Program-made: the position numbers and the translations under genes
Shown: piece by piece, positions 24,546 through 36,829 of the stretch
Layout: each line of letters opens with the position of its first letter
Numbering within the stretch: the stretch's first letter is position 1
NCBI GenBank assembly: GCA_034008185.1
Contig: CM067086.1
Coordinates: forward strand, 29,967,007 to 30,031,006
Source of the DNA: Gorsachius magnificus
Taxonomy: Eukaryota > Chordata > Aves > Pelecaniformes > Ardeidae
Length of the DNA: 64,000 nucleotides
Direction: 5' to 3'
Notes under the pieces: generated by a model
What the model was told of the DNA's origin: nothing
The model's database searches: none
What the model saw: only the letters and a program-made list of their open reading frames with translations

Positions 24546-27500
24546 GTAAGTATTTACCAGTTGTAACAAAAAATTCTAGGAAAAAGCCTCATTCAAGAAG
24601 AATGTGTATTGAACAGAAAGTAAGTAACAGTAGTGCCAAAAGAACTTGAGATGCATTGACATTAATGAGAATATGGCAAAACTGCTTGTTCTCTGCCATC
24701 AGCCAAAAATTCTGGCAGTGTTTATCCTCCTTATTAAAACAGCATCTTGCGGCTAGAAGGCTTCTCTCAAAGATCATTCTAAATAACTCTGGTAATGTGT
24801 CTAACTAAAGAAGAGATACCATTTATTTGGTCATAGGCACGTTCACAAATACCCTTGTAGTTTAACTAATGTAGTAACCTTTAGTGGATAATAGTGGCAA
24901 TAGCACTTTGTCTAGACCATAGGCTCCCTCTAAAAACAAAAATACTGAAGTTCTCAAGCTAAAAAGCATCCTTCTGTTTATATTTAGTCATTCTTGGGTT
25001 CTAGCATACACCTCACAAGGCCAAGTCTTAATCAAAAAACCTGCAGAATGACCACATTACTCACAAAATATGCTAACTACGTGCACAATCAAAGTTGCCT
25101 TTTGCTAACTTTTTAGGGATGCTAAGCAAAGCAAAGATGTACTTTCCCTTTTTTAATGTGTGAATTAGCTACCTCAAAATTTCTATTAGAGGGAACTGAC
25201 GGTGGAAAGCAAAAAGGGTTGCATTATCAATACATTGCACAGTCAATCCTAAATGGTGACAGATCTTTCTCCTTCAAGATATTAGACTTTGCAAATGCAG
25301 GTTCAAATCTATATATTCACATGTGAGAAACTGCCAACACCATGTACACTGCATAAAAAAGGAGAAAAACCCTTGACATTTTTTTTTGCTGGTGCTTCAC
25401 ATGATGTAGCAATTGTGAAGTTATATGCTCAAAAAGAAGAGTCTGGTAATTCTTACAGACAATAGAAAAGATAACAATTAAAATATTTTAAAAGTAGACA
25501 ATCCAAGAATTATGTAATAACTCTTCTAAAGCGGGAAAAAAGTCTTCGCTGATGAGAGCGAAGTAGCTATATATTCCTGGGAAAGACAAACACAAAAAGC
25601 TTGACTAGCATTTATCAAGTGTTCTGTTTTGTTGAGCTCAAAAATCAGTGACAATAAAGCCAGATGAAGGGAGGCCAAAGATCTGATTTTCACAGAGTTT
25701 GCAACTTGAAGCTGCCATTATAGCAAAGCATACATACAGAGCTGCAAATATACCAGAGGACAGGACCTAGGAGAATATGGACAAGGGAGCGTCAGCACGC
25801 CTACGGCTGTTGGCTGTGGAAATAAAGAAATAAAGCAAGCTTTAGAACAAGTGTTCTTGAGAGAGAAGTTGGAAAGCCAGAGTGACACAAAGCAGACTGA
25901 CCCAAGAGGCATTTAAATCCTGGTGCTACGCTGAAAAGTGACACGACAACAAAGACAGTCCACAGGAACTTAAGAGTAGTATCTTATTGTGAGGACAGAA
26001 GTAAAATATACTGCCTTTTATTTCCATGAGATGTGCAGAAACAGTAATGTTTTACTCAGGCTCTTAGCTAACTCTGTTTTCTTCTATAGGGTCACCTGTG
26101 CTCTGCCATTATTTTCAAAATACAGTTAATTTTGCCCCGTGTAGGCAGAAGATGCCAGTGAAATGTGTGTGAAGGAAGTAATTACACTGCAGAATTTCTT
26201 TTATTGTATATAAGTTGGATAATTTCATCTCAATTACTAGAATCCACATTGGTGCTGTATAATTATGCTATGATTTCCAAAAATCTGGTAGTGAAACATT
26301 TCATATGAAATCGTTAGAAGCAAAGTCCAGCTGATAATGTTCAAAAAGGATGGAGAAAGAACCAAACATTTTTCTATCAACTCACATGTAACCATTGCAA
26401 AACTGAACTTTTCACCTTCCATCATAATCCTCTTCCCTCCCCTCTCTTCTATACCTCCACTGCCAACATCACAATGTGACAAGAAATGGAGGGAATCAAT
26501 GGGACCGGTAGGAGGATGAGGCAGGTTACAGAGGTATAGTCCTATCATTGCTTTGGTTGGGTAAAAATCATCTTTTTATAGTCTCAAAAGCAAGTTTTGC
26601 TTTACAGTACCACAACAAATTTGAATTGCAACAACAAATAGCAGCGAACATCTCACTCCCTCAGCCCTGTTACTGAGGTCTTCCCTTCTAACAGTACCAA
26701 GATACATCATCCTTTAATTTGCCACCGGTCGAGGAAACACGATGGCAGGGGGACATAACCCAAGTCTGGAAACTGCTATTCTTGGCAGTAGAAAGAAGAT
26801 TCCTCGTTATAACATGTTGCAGGAAGAAAAAAAAAAAAATTAAACTGATGCTTGGGATCAAAAGAAAAGCTTAAGACCTAGTTTGAGAGGTTGTATTTTA
26901 ACAGCTGTACTGTATTTGGGCCACATCAACGAAACATACAGGGCATTTTGCTGGCCCAGGCAAAAGCTTCCCTTTCACAATGTGCCAGCCTTCCTCTCCT
27001 CTCTCTGTGTGGTTTCTTTTCTCCTCCTGCATTCGAGCCTTCCGTTCTCTAGCTCTCTGGCTCCCTTCCTTGTTTCCCTCCCAGCAAGTGGTTTTGCCTA
27101 TGCCTGTTGCACTGCTTGCACACTTAAGTCTGGTTTCTGTGGATTATTTGGGTTCTTTAGCGTTGGTTTCATTCTGTTGCCATTACCAGGAATATGATAA
27201 GCCACAAAGTGAAGAGCTAGACTTGGAAATGGAGAGGAATTCATGCCTAACCCACTTCTAGCTGGGAAGTAGCAGATGAACTTCCTGACTTAAGTGGAAA
27301 GATCTTTGAGGAAGATATTTTTGACAGAAGATTAAACAAAACAAAACGCACCAACCTCCCTCCCCCCCCCCCCCCCCCCCCAAAAAAAAGGCAGGTTGTA
27401 TTTAGAAGGCCCACAGCAATAAAAATGAAGGCAATTATTCTGCCATCCCACCACAGCCACAAATACTGAGCTTCATAGCAGCTTACGTTTCTTTTGAAGG

Positions 27501-30500
27501 ATACATTTAGTCCCAAAATGCTGGAAGAACGCTGAACCACAGAGTTTCTGCTGCTTCTGTTCACCTGATGAGCTTCTGGTGATGACTTCCTTCCCTTTAA
27601 TTTAGATCATCTGTAATGGAACAGGAAAATATGATTTGTAAACATTAAGAAATGAGGATAAGTTTTGGAAAATATTAAAAAAATCTATTATTAGCAAATG
27701 GTGAAAGCCAAGAGAAAGTTGTCTTTCTGGCTTCCTATCAAAGGCTAAAGGGCATGGGCTTCATTAAAACAGGCCATGGTTCTCACCTGTGGGGCTGTCT
27801 CAGGAAATAAGCTTTTTGCAATGAGCATGAAAATAGATACATGCTTAGAGGCTATTTTCCCAAAGTGGGAGAGCATCTCTCGGTGTCTTATATACTCCCC
27901 AATTTCTGGAAAATCTATTTCTCTGCAGAGTCTGCTGGGAAACAGAAGTCCTCATGAGGAGGCACTAGCTGAAGAGCAGGTAATGCAAGGAAAATGGATG
28001 TGTCAGGGATTCGTTTAACTCTTCCAGAAACTCTTGATTCATGTGAGACTGTGCTCTTTCCATCCTGTGCTTTTTTTTCTCCCTCTTACTCCTTTATCTT
28101 TCTTCTTTCCCACTTGTTTTTCTCCTGAACTTATAAGGGAGGGAAAGGAATAATTTTTAGCAATAAATACAGAACAGTTTCAAAAGTTACAAAAAGTATT
28201 GTTACAAGAAGTAGGAACTCCCTTGTGAATTAGTCTCAAAACATGTGCCGAAACAGCCCCTGCACATGGGTTCAGTGATGAAATGCCAGCGGACAATTCC
28301 CAGTAGTTCCTGTGGCATGCAAAGTCATTCTTGTGTTAGGGTCTCTCTTAAGGAATGCTTGTGTTGAAAATCAATCCAGCAGTAGTGAAACACAGGATTT
28401 CTAGGGCCATAACTTCTCTTACAAGTTCCACCAAGATAAATATGTTCAGAATTGTCTTCAGTATTTTCAGTGCAAAGATACCTAAAAAGGCAACATCTCA
28501 CTGAATCCACTTCTTGCACACACAGTACCAAGAACCACGTGAGAGGCTGTGCTGACACCACACATAAGAAATACAGCAAATGAAAAATCTAGTTTTCCTG
28601 TAGTAAGCAACTTTCAAGTTGGAAGTATATTCCCGTTATCTTTCTGCTACACTGGAGAGGCCTGCCTCGCAGCAGACTTGCATTATGTCCTTTTATAAGA
28701 ATCACAGACGCTATCTGCTGCTGCTACCAGATTTGTAATGCCCGAACTTTCTGTCCTGTTGCAGCCGTCTAAAGAGCAACGTTGATCGAAAGTTCTTGGT
28801 GGACGGGGTACCCTTCAGCTGCTGCAACCCCAGCTCCCCACGGCCCTGCATCCAGTACCAGCTGACAAACAACAGCGCCCACTACAACTATGATTTCCTA
28901 ACAGAGGAGCTCAACATCTGGTTGAAGGGGTGCAGGGAGGCTCTGCTGGATTACTACACAGCTATTATGAGATCCATCAGTATCACAGCATGGCTTATTT
29001 GGTTGTTTGAGGTAAGTCTCCTAAAAACAGTCTCCGTCAGATTAATCAGGGACTTCCTGCTCTCTAGGACAGGAAACAACTATGGTGCAACCCATGAGAT
29101 ATGCCTCAGCATCTGATATAAAATCCACAGGCACTGCAAGAACGTTGCAGGACTTCCTTTAGTACAGACAACTTTCTCAAAGTCCCCAGAGCAGAAGCAA
29201 ATCTCACGGAAGATGAGAACTATTAGAAGTGAGGTATATAATCCTGTATACTTACAGGGCTTTTTCAATAGACAATGGCACATTCGCTTCCCTGAAGCAT
29301 GTATGGGATCAGATATGGGATGATACATGCAGTGACACAACTGCAAGAAAAGTAGGTGAGAAGGTCTGAGGGTTGTTTTAAGTCAGTTTTAACACAGTAT
29401 ATACAAAATGTGAGCAGGCTTTTGGCTGAATACATTAATCTTATTTATAGTAAAAATTGAGCACAAGTATTAGTATCGCAGAGCCTCCTTTTTACACTGC
29501 ATAGCTTCACCACATAGACAGTACTTGCCAACACATCATACCTTTTTAGATGACATGTAGATTAGACTGCTTGTTACATAGTCAAAACAAGCATATCGCA
29601 GCCAAGCATATACACCTGCAAAGCTGCAGTCTTTCTGCTGGCCTCTGTAAAGAAAGTTGTCTAGATGTTGTCATCTGCAGATAAAGGACCCCCCAACGAC
29701 ATAGAACAAAATATGGTTTTCTTCCCTTTTTAGTAAGCTTTAGTTTTCTGATTATTGCTCTATTGCATAAATATTAGCACTATAATTAGAATAGTTCTCA
29801 GCAGTCCTCAAGCAGTGCTAGATGGGGCGGTGGTGCCAGCAACAACAGGCCTTTGGCAGCACCCGAATAAGCTGTGAGCCGGCTCTCTTTGCTCCCTTAA
29901 ATGTTGACAAGCTGGGCACGCTGATCTCAATTCCAACAGAACTATGAAAGTGGGGCTTTTTCCTAAACTTCTCCTTGAGCCTCTACTATAGGCCATCCTT
30001 CTTAATTTTAATGCATTGGCATGTGGGACACATATGGCTTACATATGAATGATTAAACTCCTTGGAGGAAGCACTGATTTAATCAAGGTCAGTGGAAAAA
30101 AAAATGCATGGAAATTAACAGACTGCAATTTAAATTTTTTTTTTCCCAGTGACTGATGGTCCATTAATTGATCGTCCATTCTACAACAATTAGTTGTAGC
30201 CTCTGAGGCTGCAGCGGTCCCAAGTAATTCTAGGTATTTATGCGCTAATAACATGCAAGTAGGAATGCTACCTGAAGAATGGAGAGAGAATCAATGATTG
30301 TCTCCCTGGTATTTTTCTTTCTAAAAAATGTAATTAATTGGGATAGTGGTCAGATATATTACTGGGATAAAGAATTTCTGCTTTCCTCAAGGTTAATTAT
30401 TAGTCCTGTAAATACCCAAGTCAGAAAGCTGACTTAGGGGTAGGACTGAGGCCGTAATTTAAACTCTCTGTTTAACCATTAACTGTTTCTTACAGCTCTC

Positions 30501-30762
30501 TGTACTTATTGGTGTCCGGTACCTACAAACAGCAATGAAGAATGTCCTTCTGCTAGGGGATTTGGAGGGTGAATCAGATGGTTGGTTACTAGAAAACAGC
30601 TTTGTGGAAACTGCCAAATACAACATAAATATCATTAAGAACCTTGGCAAAGCCAATCAGATCTCCACCATCTCAGGCATGAACGACCCCAACATTGATG
30701 TTCAAAACACAAACTGTGGCAAAACCAATGTTTCAACAAAATCCATCCCAGCACCTAGCTAG
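23965..30762 (+). CDS. PRPH2L: Peripherin-2-like photoreceptor tetraspanin, complete, three exons
   Basis: Coding exons are 23965-24545, 28765-29011 and 30496-30762, encoding 364 residues. The product belongs to the peripherin/ROM1 tetraspanins, which shape and stabilise the disc rims of rod and cone outer segments. Four membrane segments are visible: about 19-41, 61-80, 100-120 and 258-285. The large disc-lumen loop carries the family cysteines at 150, 165, 166, 213, 214, 222 and 250, collinear with mammalian PRPH2, including the Cys150 used for disulphide-linked oligomers. It also has the blocks [19 protein letters not shown] and DWFEIQW, and an N-glycosylation site at Asn229 (NNS). Exon 1 coding length (581 bp) and exon 2 (247 bp), with intron phases 2 and 0, match PRPH2. 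The amino terminus ([18 protein letters not shown]) and the tail with [16 protein letters not shown] fit chicken CRDS2 rather than PRPH2 or ROM1. I chose the ATG at 23965 because it aligns with the family start; the frame is open further upstream without another ATG. Confidence is high for the family and good for the paralogue. Confidence 0.93.
24546..28764 (+). other. PRPH2L: PRPH2L intron 1
   Basis: Phase-2 intron of about 4.2 kb with consensus gtaagt and gcag ends. It contains a 20-base C-run at 27362-27381 followed by A residues. No other gene or complete repeat was recognised within it. Confidence 0.85.
27362..27381. repeat. Poly-C / poly-G run
   Basis: Twenty consecutive C residues on the plus strand inside PRPH2L intron 1, flanked by CCT-rich sequence and followed by A residues. 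In DNA the G strand can fold into G-quadruplexes. Confidence 0.9.
28765..29011 (+). CDS. PRPH2L: PRPH2L coding exon 2
   Basis: Completes Asp194 and encodes residues 195-276. It carries [20 protein letters not shown] with Cys213, Cys214 and Cys222, the glycosylation site at Asn229, Cys250, and the start of the fourth membrane segment. Acceptor gttgcag, donor ttgag|gtaagt. Confidence 0.95.
29012..30495 (+). other. PRPH2L: PRPH2L intron 2
   Basis: Phase-0 intron of about 1.5 kb with a gtaagt donor and a ttacag acceptor. No gene or clear mobile element was recognised within it. Confidence 0.85.
30496..30762 (+). CDS. PRPH2L: PRPH2L coding exon 3
   Basis: Encodes residues 277-364: the end of membrane segment 4 ([13 protein letters not shown]), the [10 protein letters not shown] motif and the cytoplasmic tail. 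The stop TAG at 30760-30762 is followed directly by gtaagt, a perfect splice donor. Confidence 0.93.
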   Translation, partial: LSVLIGVRYLQTAMKNVLLLGDLEGESDGWLLENSFVETAKYNINIIKNLGKANQISTISGMNDPNIDVQNTNCGKTNVSTKSIPAPS

Positions 30763-31194
30763 GTAAGTCTTCAAAGCAATGACATCACAAGTGTAGCTTT
30801 GACATATGAGTATTAAAGTTGCCAGATTTTTCACTGGTGGGGAAAAAAAAGGTAGAGAAACTAGTAAGACAGTTGAACAAACCACAGACTGGTGACAGCT
30901 CCAAAAATGCTGATAATTCTTTGGCTGGATGTATTTTCACTCATTCTTGTGAAATCCCTGATTTTCAACACTACACAAGACAAACTTTTAAGATTTTCCC
31001 CATTCACTCTCCCTTGCTTACATACTTCTGTCATGGTCTGAATACATCAGAATATTCATTTTGCACGAGCAAATGTTCCAGATAGGATGGGTCTACATCT
31101 ACTAACATACAGATTGGTCTGCTATGTACCAACAGAGTTTGTCATTACAGTCATCACTGTCATTACATCTATAGAGATCCCAGCAGCAGGGAAA
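30763..31194 (+). other. Region just downstream of PRPH2L, probable 3' UTR
   Basis: An ATTAAA variant polyadenylation signal lies at 30812-30817, only 50 bases past the stop. No AATAAA is visible before the solo LTR at 31201; one occurs at about 31712, beyond the LTR. The true 3' end is undecided. Confidence 0.4.
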
Positions 31195-31658
31195 TCCCAG
31201 TGTTGAACAGGGTGACTAGATCGATAGGGCTACCAGGGAAGAGGGGAGCTCCAGAAAGCAGACACGGTCTCCATAGGAGTATAGTGAATGCTCTCTTTAT
31301 TTCCGAGAACGGGTATACTTATAGTACAAGCAGGGTTCACGTGGCACAAGCAATAATTTCAATTGGTTTTAACACACTGTCCACGCGCTTCTCCTCGGAC
31401 AGTGACCGCGCTTGTAACACTTTTCATTGGTTTAAGCTTTACTGTCCACGCGCTTATTCTCAAGTAGTGATTGGATATATAAAACAAAGCACACAGCTAT
31501 CTTAGTTTCTACTTGCAATCAGCACATTTTTGCCTTAGCTAATAGCTTCTTACTTGTTTCAGTGTACCAAGGACACACTGTTTACAAACCCTGGATTGTC
31601 CACAAATTCCCATAATACCTTGTGGCCCTGTTGTTCAAGAAACCCCTCTACATCCCAG
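31195..31658 (-). mobile_element. Solo LTR of an avian endogenous retrovirus, ERVK-like, with 6-bp target duplication
   Basis: The LTR occupies 31201-31652 (452 bp), starts with TG, ends with CA, and is flanked on both sides by the identical hexamer tcccag (31195-31200 and 31653-31658). A 6-bp duplication is typical of the betaretrovirus-like ERVK group. On the minus strand an AATAAA signal is at 31301-31296, with a TATA-like word just upstream of it, so the element is inserted antisense to PRPH2L. No internal viral genes remain; recombination between two LTRs probably removed them. The perfect duplication argues for a fairly young insertion. Confidence 0.9.
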
Positions 31659-33084
31659 AAGAAATTATTACACCAGAGAAAAAGGTTCTTTAAAAAAAGA
31701 CAAACCCCATGAAATAAAAAACTCTGCTAGTCCAAGTTAGGAGAGAGGAAATTTTAGCCCAATTATTCATATATTGCAGCTTTTATAAAAGAACCTACTA
31801 GCTAGGTGAACCTGAGTTGAAGGCGATGAAAGTTAGCGTAATGCACTTCACTTTTTTTTCCCCCCAAAATAGCCTGAAGTCTCCCTTCATTTTTCCCCCT
31901 CCATAGTTTAGAGAAAGCCAGCTGCCACACCTCCTTGAAAGTCGATGGGTACTGCTGAAAGGAGTTCTATGCTCAAGAAAACTAATTGACGGGTCATGCC
32001 AGAATATGTAAAATTCCAAGCAGCATGTGATGACACAAGTTTAAAAACAAGAAAATGCTTCCCATAAAACAAATACTGATGATCCTATGTGTATAAAAGC
32101 TCCTAATTGCAAAAGTACTTACCTAGATCCAGGGGCAGGAAGATAAGGGATTATTTGGAACCAATGAAGGCAAAGATAGTTTGACAGATCTCCCATCACG
32201 TTCCTAGTACAGCGCTCAGGAACTTTGTCAATGCATGGTGCGAACGCCTTCTACACCCAAGACCCTTGTAGTTACAGGATGCCCTATGAGTGCAATTCAT
32301 CATTAACAGTAAGCAGGAAAAACATACCCATACAGAATAGAGGATAAAAGGCCAAATAAAATATTTTACTTGTTGCTGTTGTGAATAATACATTGTTTGA
32401 AGATAAAATTGGACAGCTTGTGCATTCTTTGTGTATAATCAAGTAAAAGAAGTTATATCCCTGGGATATTCAAAGCAGAACTATTCCTGCTTTTGAAACT
32501 GTGCAAAAGTAACAGTAAAAATTCCCTTACATGTCTAAACAATGTTGTTTTCTATAACACTAGAATAAGCAAAATTATACTGTAGAAATATATTGTAAAT
32601 AATGTGTGTGTTGTAAAAATCTGTATAATTCAAGCAGGCTATATGCGTGATCATAATTTCAAATGCAATTGCTTCACTGCTTAAAATTTTAGGCCTATAC
32701 TTAAGTATGTTAAAAATAAAAGTGGACAGATGGGGCCTGTCTGCAATAGTAGCCTGTAGCAGATGTTTTGCAAAAGGTATGTAAGAAGCAAGACCACTAG
32801 AAAATAGTTCTTTCCCTGACAAAGCCTCCTAGCTTCAAGGAAACAGCAGTTTGGGACTTGGTGTGACAAAGAGGGTATTTGTATTGCTGTGTTTTAATAA
32901 ATCCCTATGTACTTTTTTTTCTATGAATTTGCATAGAATTTTTTTTAAACCCATTCATGGTTTTGATATCCAAAACATTTATGACAATGAGCTTCAGATT
33001 TTAATTTCTCACAACTCAATCCTGCATTGTTTGAAAAATCTGCTTCTCTTTGCTTGTTGACTCCCTGACAACTTAATCAGGTAT
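31659..33084. other. Intergenic DNA; no gene recognised
   Basis: AT-rich sequence without a recognisable exon or repeat. Open frames are short and overlap on the minus strand. Confidence 0.45.
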
Positions 33085-33300
33085 CCCCTAATTCTTGCTA
33101 TAAGATGTAGCTGATGGTCATTCTATATTTATTCCCTCCATGTCATTCCCAGTTTTACAGTCCTCCATTACAATCTGCCTTGGTCCTATCTTTCCAAGTT
33201 GAAGTAGTTGCTATTTAACCTTTTCTTCTATGGAAGTTGTTTCACACCTTTGATAATTTTCATCACTGTTCTCAATTTTTTAAGTGAACAACACTGCTTA
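33085..33300 (-). mobile_element. Ancient CR1/L3-type LINE fragment
   Basis: Read on the minus strand the text runs like an old CR1-family reverse-transcriptase 3' region (for example atcaaaggtgtgaaacaact and aggttaaatag), but with heavy decay and no open frame. Limits are approximate. Confidence 0.5.
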
Positions 33301-33459
33301 GAGCTAAAGACATCATGAACTAAATAGGTCTTCCGTCCTTTTCTTTTCCTGAGAATTCCTATCATTGCTTGCCCTTTTGAGTGTTTCTGACTATCGAGAT
33401 GGTAACATTTTCATGAACTATCCATAAAAACACTAAGAAAATCTTTGATATTAATATGT

Positions 33460-34145
33460 CTGGGGGTGCTGGTTGACAGTGGGCTCCCTGTGAGCCAGCA
33501 GTGTGCCCTGGCAGCCAGGAGGGCAAACCCCATCCCGGGGTGCATCAAACACAGCATAACCAGCTGGTCAAGAAAGGTGATTAATTATCCCGCTCTATTC
33601 AGTGTTGGTGTGACCTCACCTTGAGCACTGTGTGCAGTTCTGGGCCCCAGTTTTTAAGAAGGATGTGAAGGTCCTTGAGTGTGTCCAGAAGAGGGCAACA
33701 AAGCTGGTGAAAGAGGCAGAGGGAATGTCCTGAGATGAACAGCTAAGGACTTTGGGCTTGTCTGGGTTGGAGAAAAGGAGGCTGAGGGGGTGACGTCATT
33801 GCTCTCTACAGCTTCCTGAGGAGGGGACATGGAGAGGGAGGTGCTGAGCTCTTCTCCCTGGTATCCAGTGATAGGACACATGGGAATGGCTCACAGCTGT
33901 GCCAGGGGAGGTTTAAACTGGACATCAGGCAGCATTTCTTTACTGAGAGGGTGGTCAAACACTGGAACCGGCTTCCTAGGAAGGTGGTCGATGCCCCAAG
34001 CCTGTCAGTGCTTAAGAGGCATTTGGACAATGCCCTTAATACCCTGCTTTAACTTTTGGCCAGCCCTGAATTGGTCAGGCGATTGGACGAGGTGATCCTT
34101 GTGGGTCCCTTCCAACTGACATAGTCTAGACTAGTCTATTCTGTT
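33460..34145 (+). mobile_element. CR1 LINE 3' fragment, older copy
   Basis: Begins near gggggtgctggttgacagtg and continues through the CR1 blocks ending in gcactgtgtgcagttctggg, gagaaaaggaggctgagggg and tgatccttgtgggtcccttc. Several frame breaks and a different tail from the copies at 9263 and 61591 mark it as an older subfamily. Confidence 0.9.
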
Positions 34146-35430
34146 GCGAGATGTTAGATTTTGCATAGCTACATTCATTTTTGTTCCCAATTTCATAACA
34201 ATCTGCTAAAACATTCAGAATAAGCTTTTTTATGGAGTATCTCTGGCAGAATTTGCCATTTTATAATTCCCCTTTTCAGATCACTTCTGAAAATGCTGAA
34301 AAAACCATGCAGATTTCTGTGGATCTCAGTTGTTAAGCTTCTTCCATTATGAAAAGACACCATTTATTCTTTTACTTTGTTGCTGACCCAGATCTTCCTT
34401 TTTATCTCATGACAGCTTCTTCTAATTCTGTGAAGTAGTTGGAGGACACTACTCAAAATTTTTTGAAATCTACATTACTACTGACTGGCTCAACATCCTC
34501 ATCATATTCATTAACTCCTTCAGAGAATTAGATTTGTAAGCTGAGACTTCCCTTTACAAGAACTATGTTAACTCATCCCTTTGCACTGCATTTACCTATG
34601 GGTCTACTTCTGTTCTTCATTTCAATCACTTTGTCCAGTGTGGAATTCAACTTAACTGGTGCATAATTCCTTCAACCACTTCTGAGAGCCAAAAATACTA
34701 CTTCTGCATCACAGTCTGTTGTGGTGGTGGTGCAGAACACTGAGGACAACGGTGTCCGCAGCCTCACCAGCAGCACTAAAATTAGCTGATACATACTGGA
34801 AAAGAATGAACACAGAAAGTTGTAGCACCTCAAGAGAGCAAGGAGAAGGGCAGTCACGTACTATGAATTAATCAGGCTTTGCAACAGAATGTGATTTTTA
34901 AAAAATGCGATTTCTTTCTCAGATGAGTATAGAAAGTGCCACCAGCATCAGTCTCTTCCTCGACCACTTCCTCAACATGATTTTAAGTCCATCTACATTT
35001 GGAAAAACAGTTCTAGATTGCTAAATAACTAACAGATGTAAGATAATCAGAAATAACTCAGAGAAAACCCTAAATTAGTTCTGTAAATTTGTTTCATTAC
35101 GAAAAACTGAATCAAGAGGACCGAGAATACGCAAATTTTAAAAAATAAAATGCTTTTTAAAAAGCGAGGAATGGTTCAGCATGATGAAAGTGGTTGTAAA
35201 ACAGGAAATAAGAGCATATTTATTTTTTTTTAAAGAAGGAAATCTTACCCTGTATTTTAGGAAATACTTCCTACTGGCAAAATGCATTTAACTGTAGAAG
35301 CAGATGAAACCTGGCGTTTTGCACCATTTAAAAATCCTTCCAGCTCAGCTATGTAGCTTGCAGAATTGTAAGAGCCGTGAGCTTACTCTTTTGATAACCG
35401 TCTAGTCGAGGTCCCTGCACGATGGATTTG
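34146..35430. other. Intergenic DNA; no gene recognised
   Basis: AT-rich sequence. I see no recognisable exon or repeat family. Confidence 0.4.
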
Positions 35431-36829
35431 TCAAGAATCTGCTCTGAAAAATGCATTTGGAAGGAAGAGTGAACTACAGTGATGATCCAGCCTGAGCGGC
35501 TCTGTAAAGACACAGAAGTGTCATGCCGTAGCTGGGGGAACACTTTAGCCTGAAGAGCAGAGGTGTCACTGTCCAGCTATGCATCTTCTTCGCCTCCCCA
35601 CCCCCCCCAGCTTGTTTACTTTCATATGAAGAGAACATGTTTTACCAGAAAAGACCAGTTAATATTCATCAAGTTCACCTTTGCCTCTCAGCCAACTGCC
35701 AAAACCTGCAGCAGCAGCTAGTGATGGGGATTAGGCATTAGATTGTTCATTTCTGTCCTGGATAGGCATTCAGAGTCCCCATCAACATAGATATACTGCA
35801 AAAAGATGACAGCGCATTTCACAGGAATCAGGATAAAAATTTACTTTTTTCAATAAATGCTTTCTTCTTTGCTTTGTATGTATTTCCTCAGGCGGTGGAA
35901 GCGCACCCTACGTACCTAGCTTGCTTTACAGCACCTGCAACTGTAGTTTGGGTTTCCTGGAGTATTTAACATCACAGCCACTAGATCAAGAAGACAAACT
36001 CGGGTAGCAGCACAGAATCCATCTTTAATTCTCCGTAATGTATAAAGACAAAGATGGCATTAGCAAGCCAAGCCTTTAAGCCGGAGCATCTGCTCAGATA
36101 CAGAAATAAATACGATTTGGGGGACACTTCTTATCCTATTTGTTATTAATGCTTAATCCAGTCAGAATTAATAACAATACACTTGTGCAACAGCAACGTC
36201 CAGAGTAAGGAACTCACCTATGCATAAAACTATCTTCTTTATGAAGTTCTTTATAAAAAAAAAAAAAAAAAGAAGAAACATTTTAACGTTCAGTTTCTGG
36301 TAAAGGCACTATGACAGTTCCTGTAGAAATTGCAATTACGATGCTCTTCCCGATTACCACTGAAAACACTTGCTCTACTTTGATCATAAGGAAAAAATTA
36401 CTAGTAAGATATACATGAGTACAGCACATTCAGAGTTTCATTTATATTAAAAAGAACGCAGCACATTTCCTTAGAAGATAGAAACCTCCCTTCTGCAAAC
36501 TGATTTTTTTTTTAAACTGCATACAATCGTACAGTTCTCTGCAACACAAAGATTCATTATATTTAAAGACTTACAAATCACGTGGTATCCATGTGCTTTG
36601 TATCAGTTTCCCACTATAGGAGCACTTTAGGCTCTGCATGGGGTACTCTGTAGTTTAGCAAAGGTCCATGAAGGTGCGAAGCTCATGGAACACAGGTGGA
36701 GTCCTTACCTATGAGGAGACCATCACTTAAATGGATGATCTCATCCTGCTCCTGTCTGTCAGTTCGCAGAGGCAAACTGCCTGGAGTATGTAAATCGAAT
36801 TGCTCAATGAAGCTCTGCCTAAGTCTGAA
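35431..36829 (-). other. Candidate two-exon transcript of unknown identity
   Basis: On the minus strand, 36709-36829 is a 121-bp open segment with a pyrimidine-rich acceptor (ttattctcccag) and a good donor (ctcatag|gtaagg). It would encode 40 residues beginning FRLRQSFIEQFDL and ending IIHLSDGLLI. A phase-compatible acceptor (ctttacag) at 35501 continues the frame for 23 residues to a TGA at 35433-35431. The polypeptide is not recognised. Chance combinations of this kind do occur in 64 kb, so this is a lead rather than a gene. A long non-coding RNA or a bird-specific small gene are alternatives. Confidence 0.25.

Noticed and set aside
23965..30762. Assignment of the tetraspanin to PRPH2 or ROM1
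   Set aside because: The loop cysteines are shared by all three, but the amino terminus, second membrane segment and tail fit CRDS2/PRPH2L. PRPH2 has a different start and a longer acidic tail.
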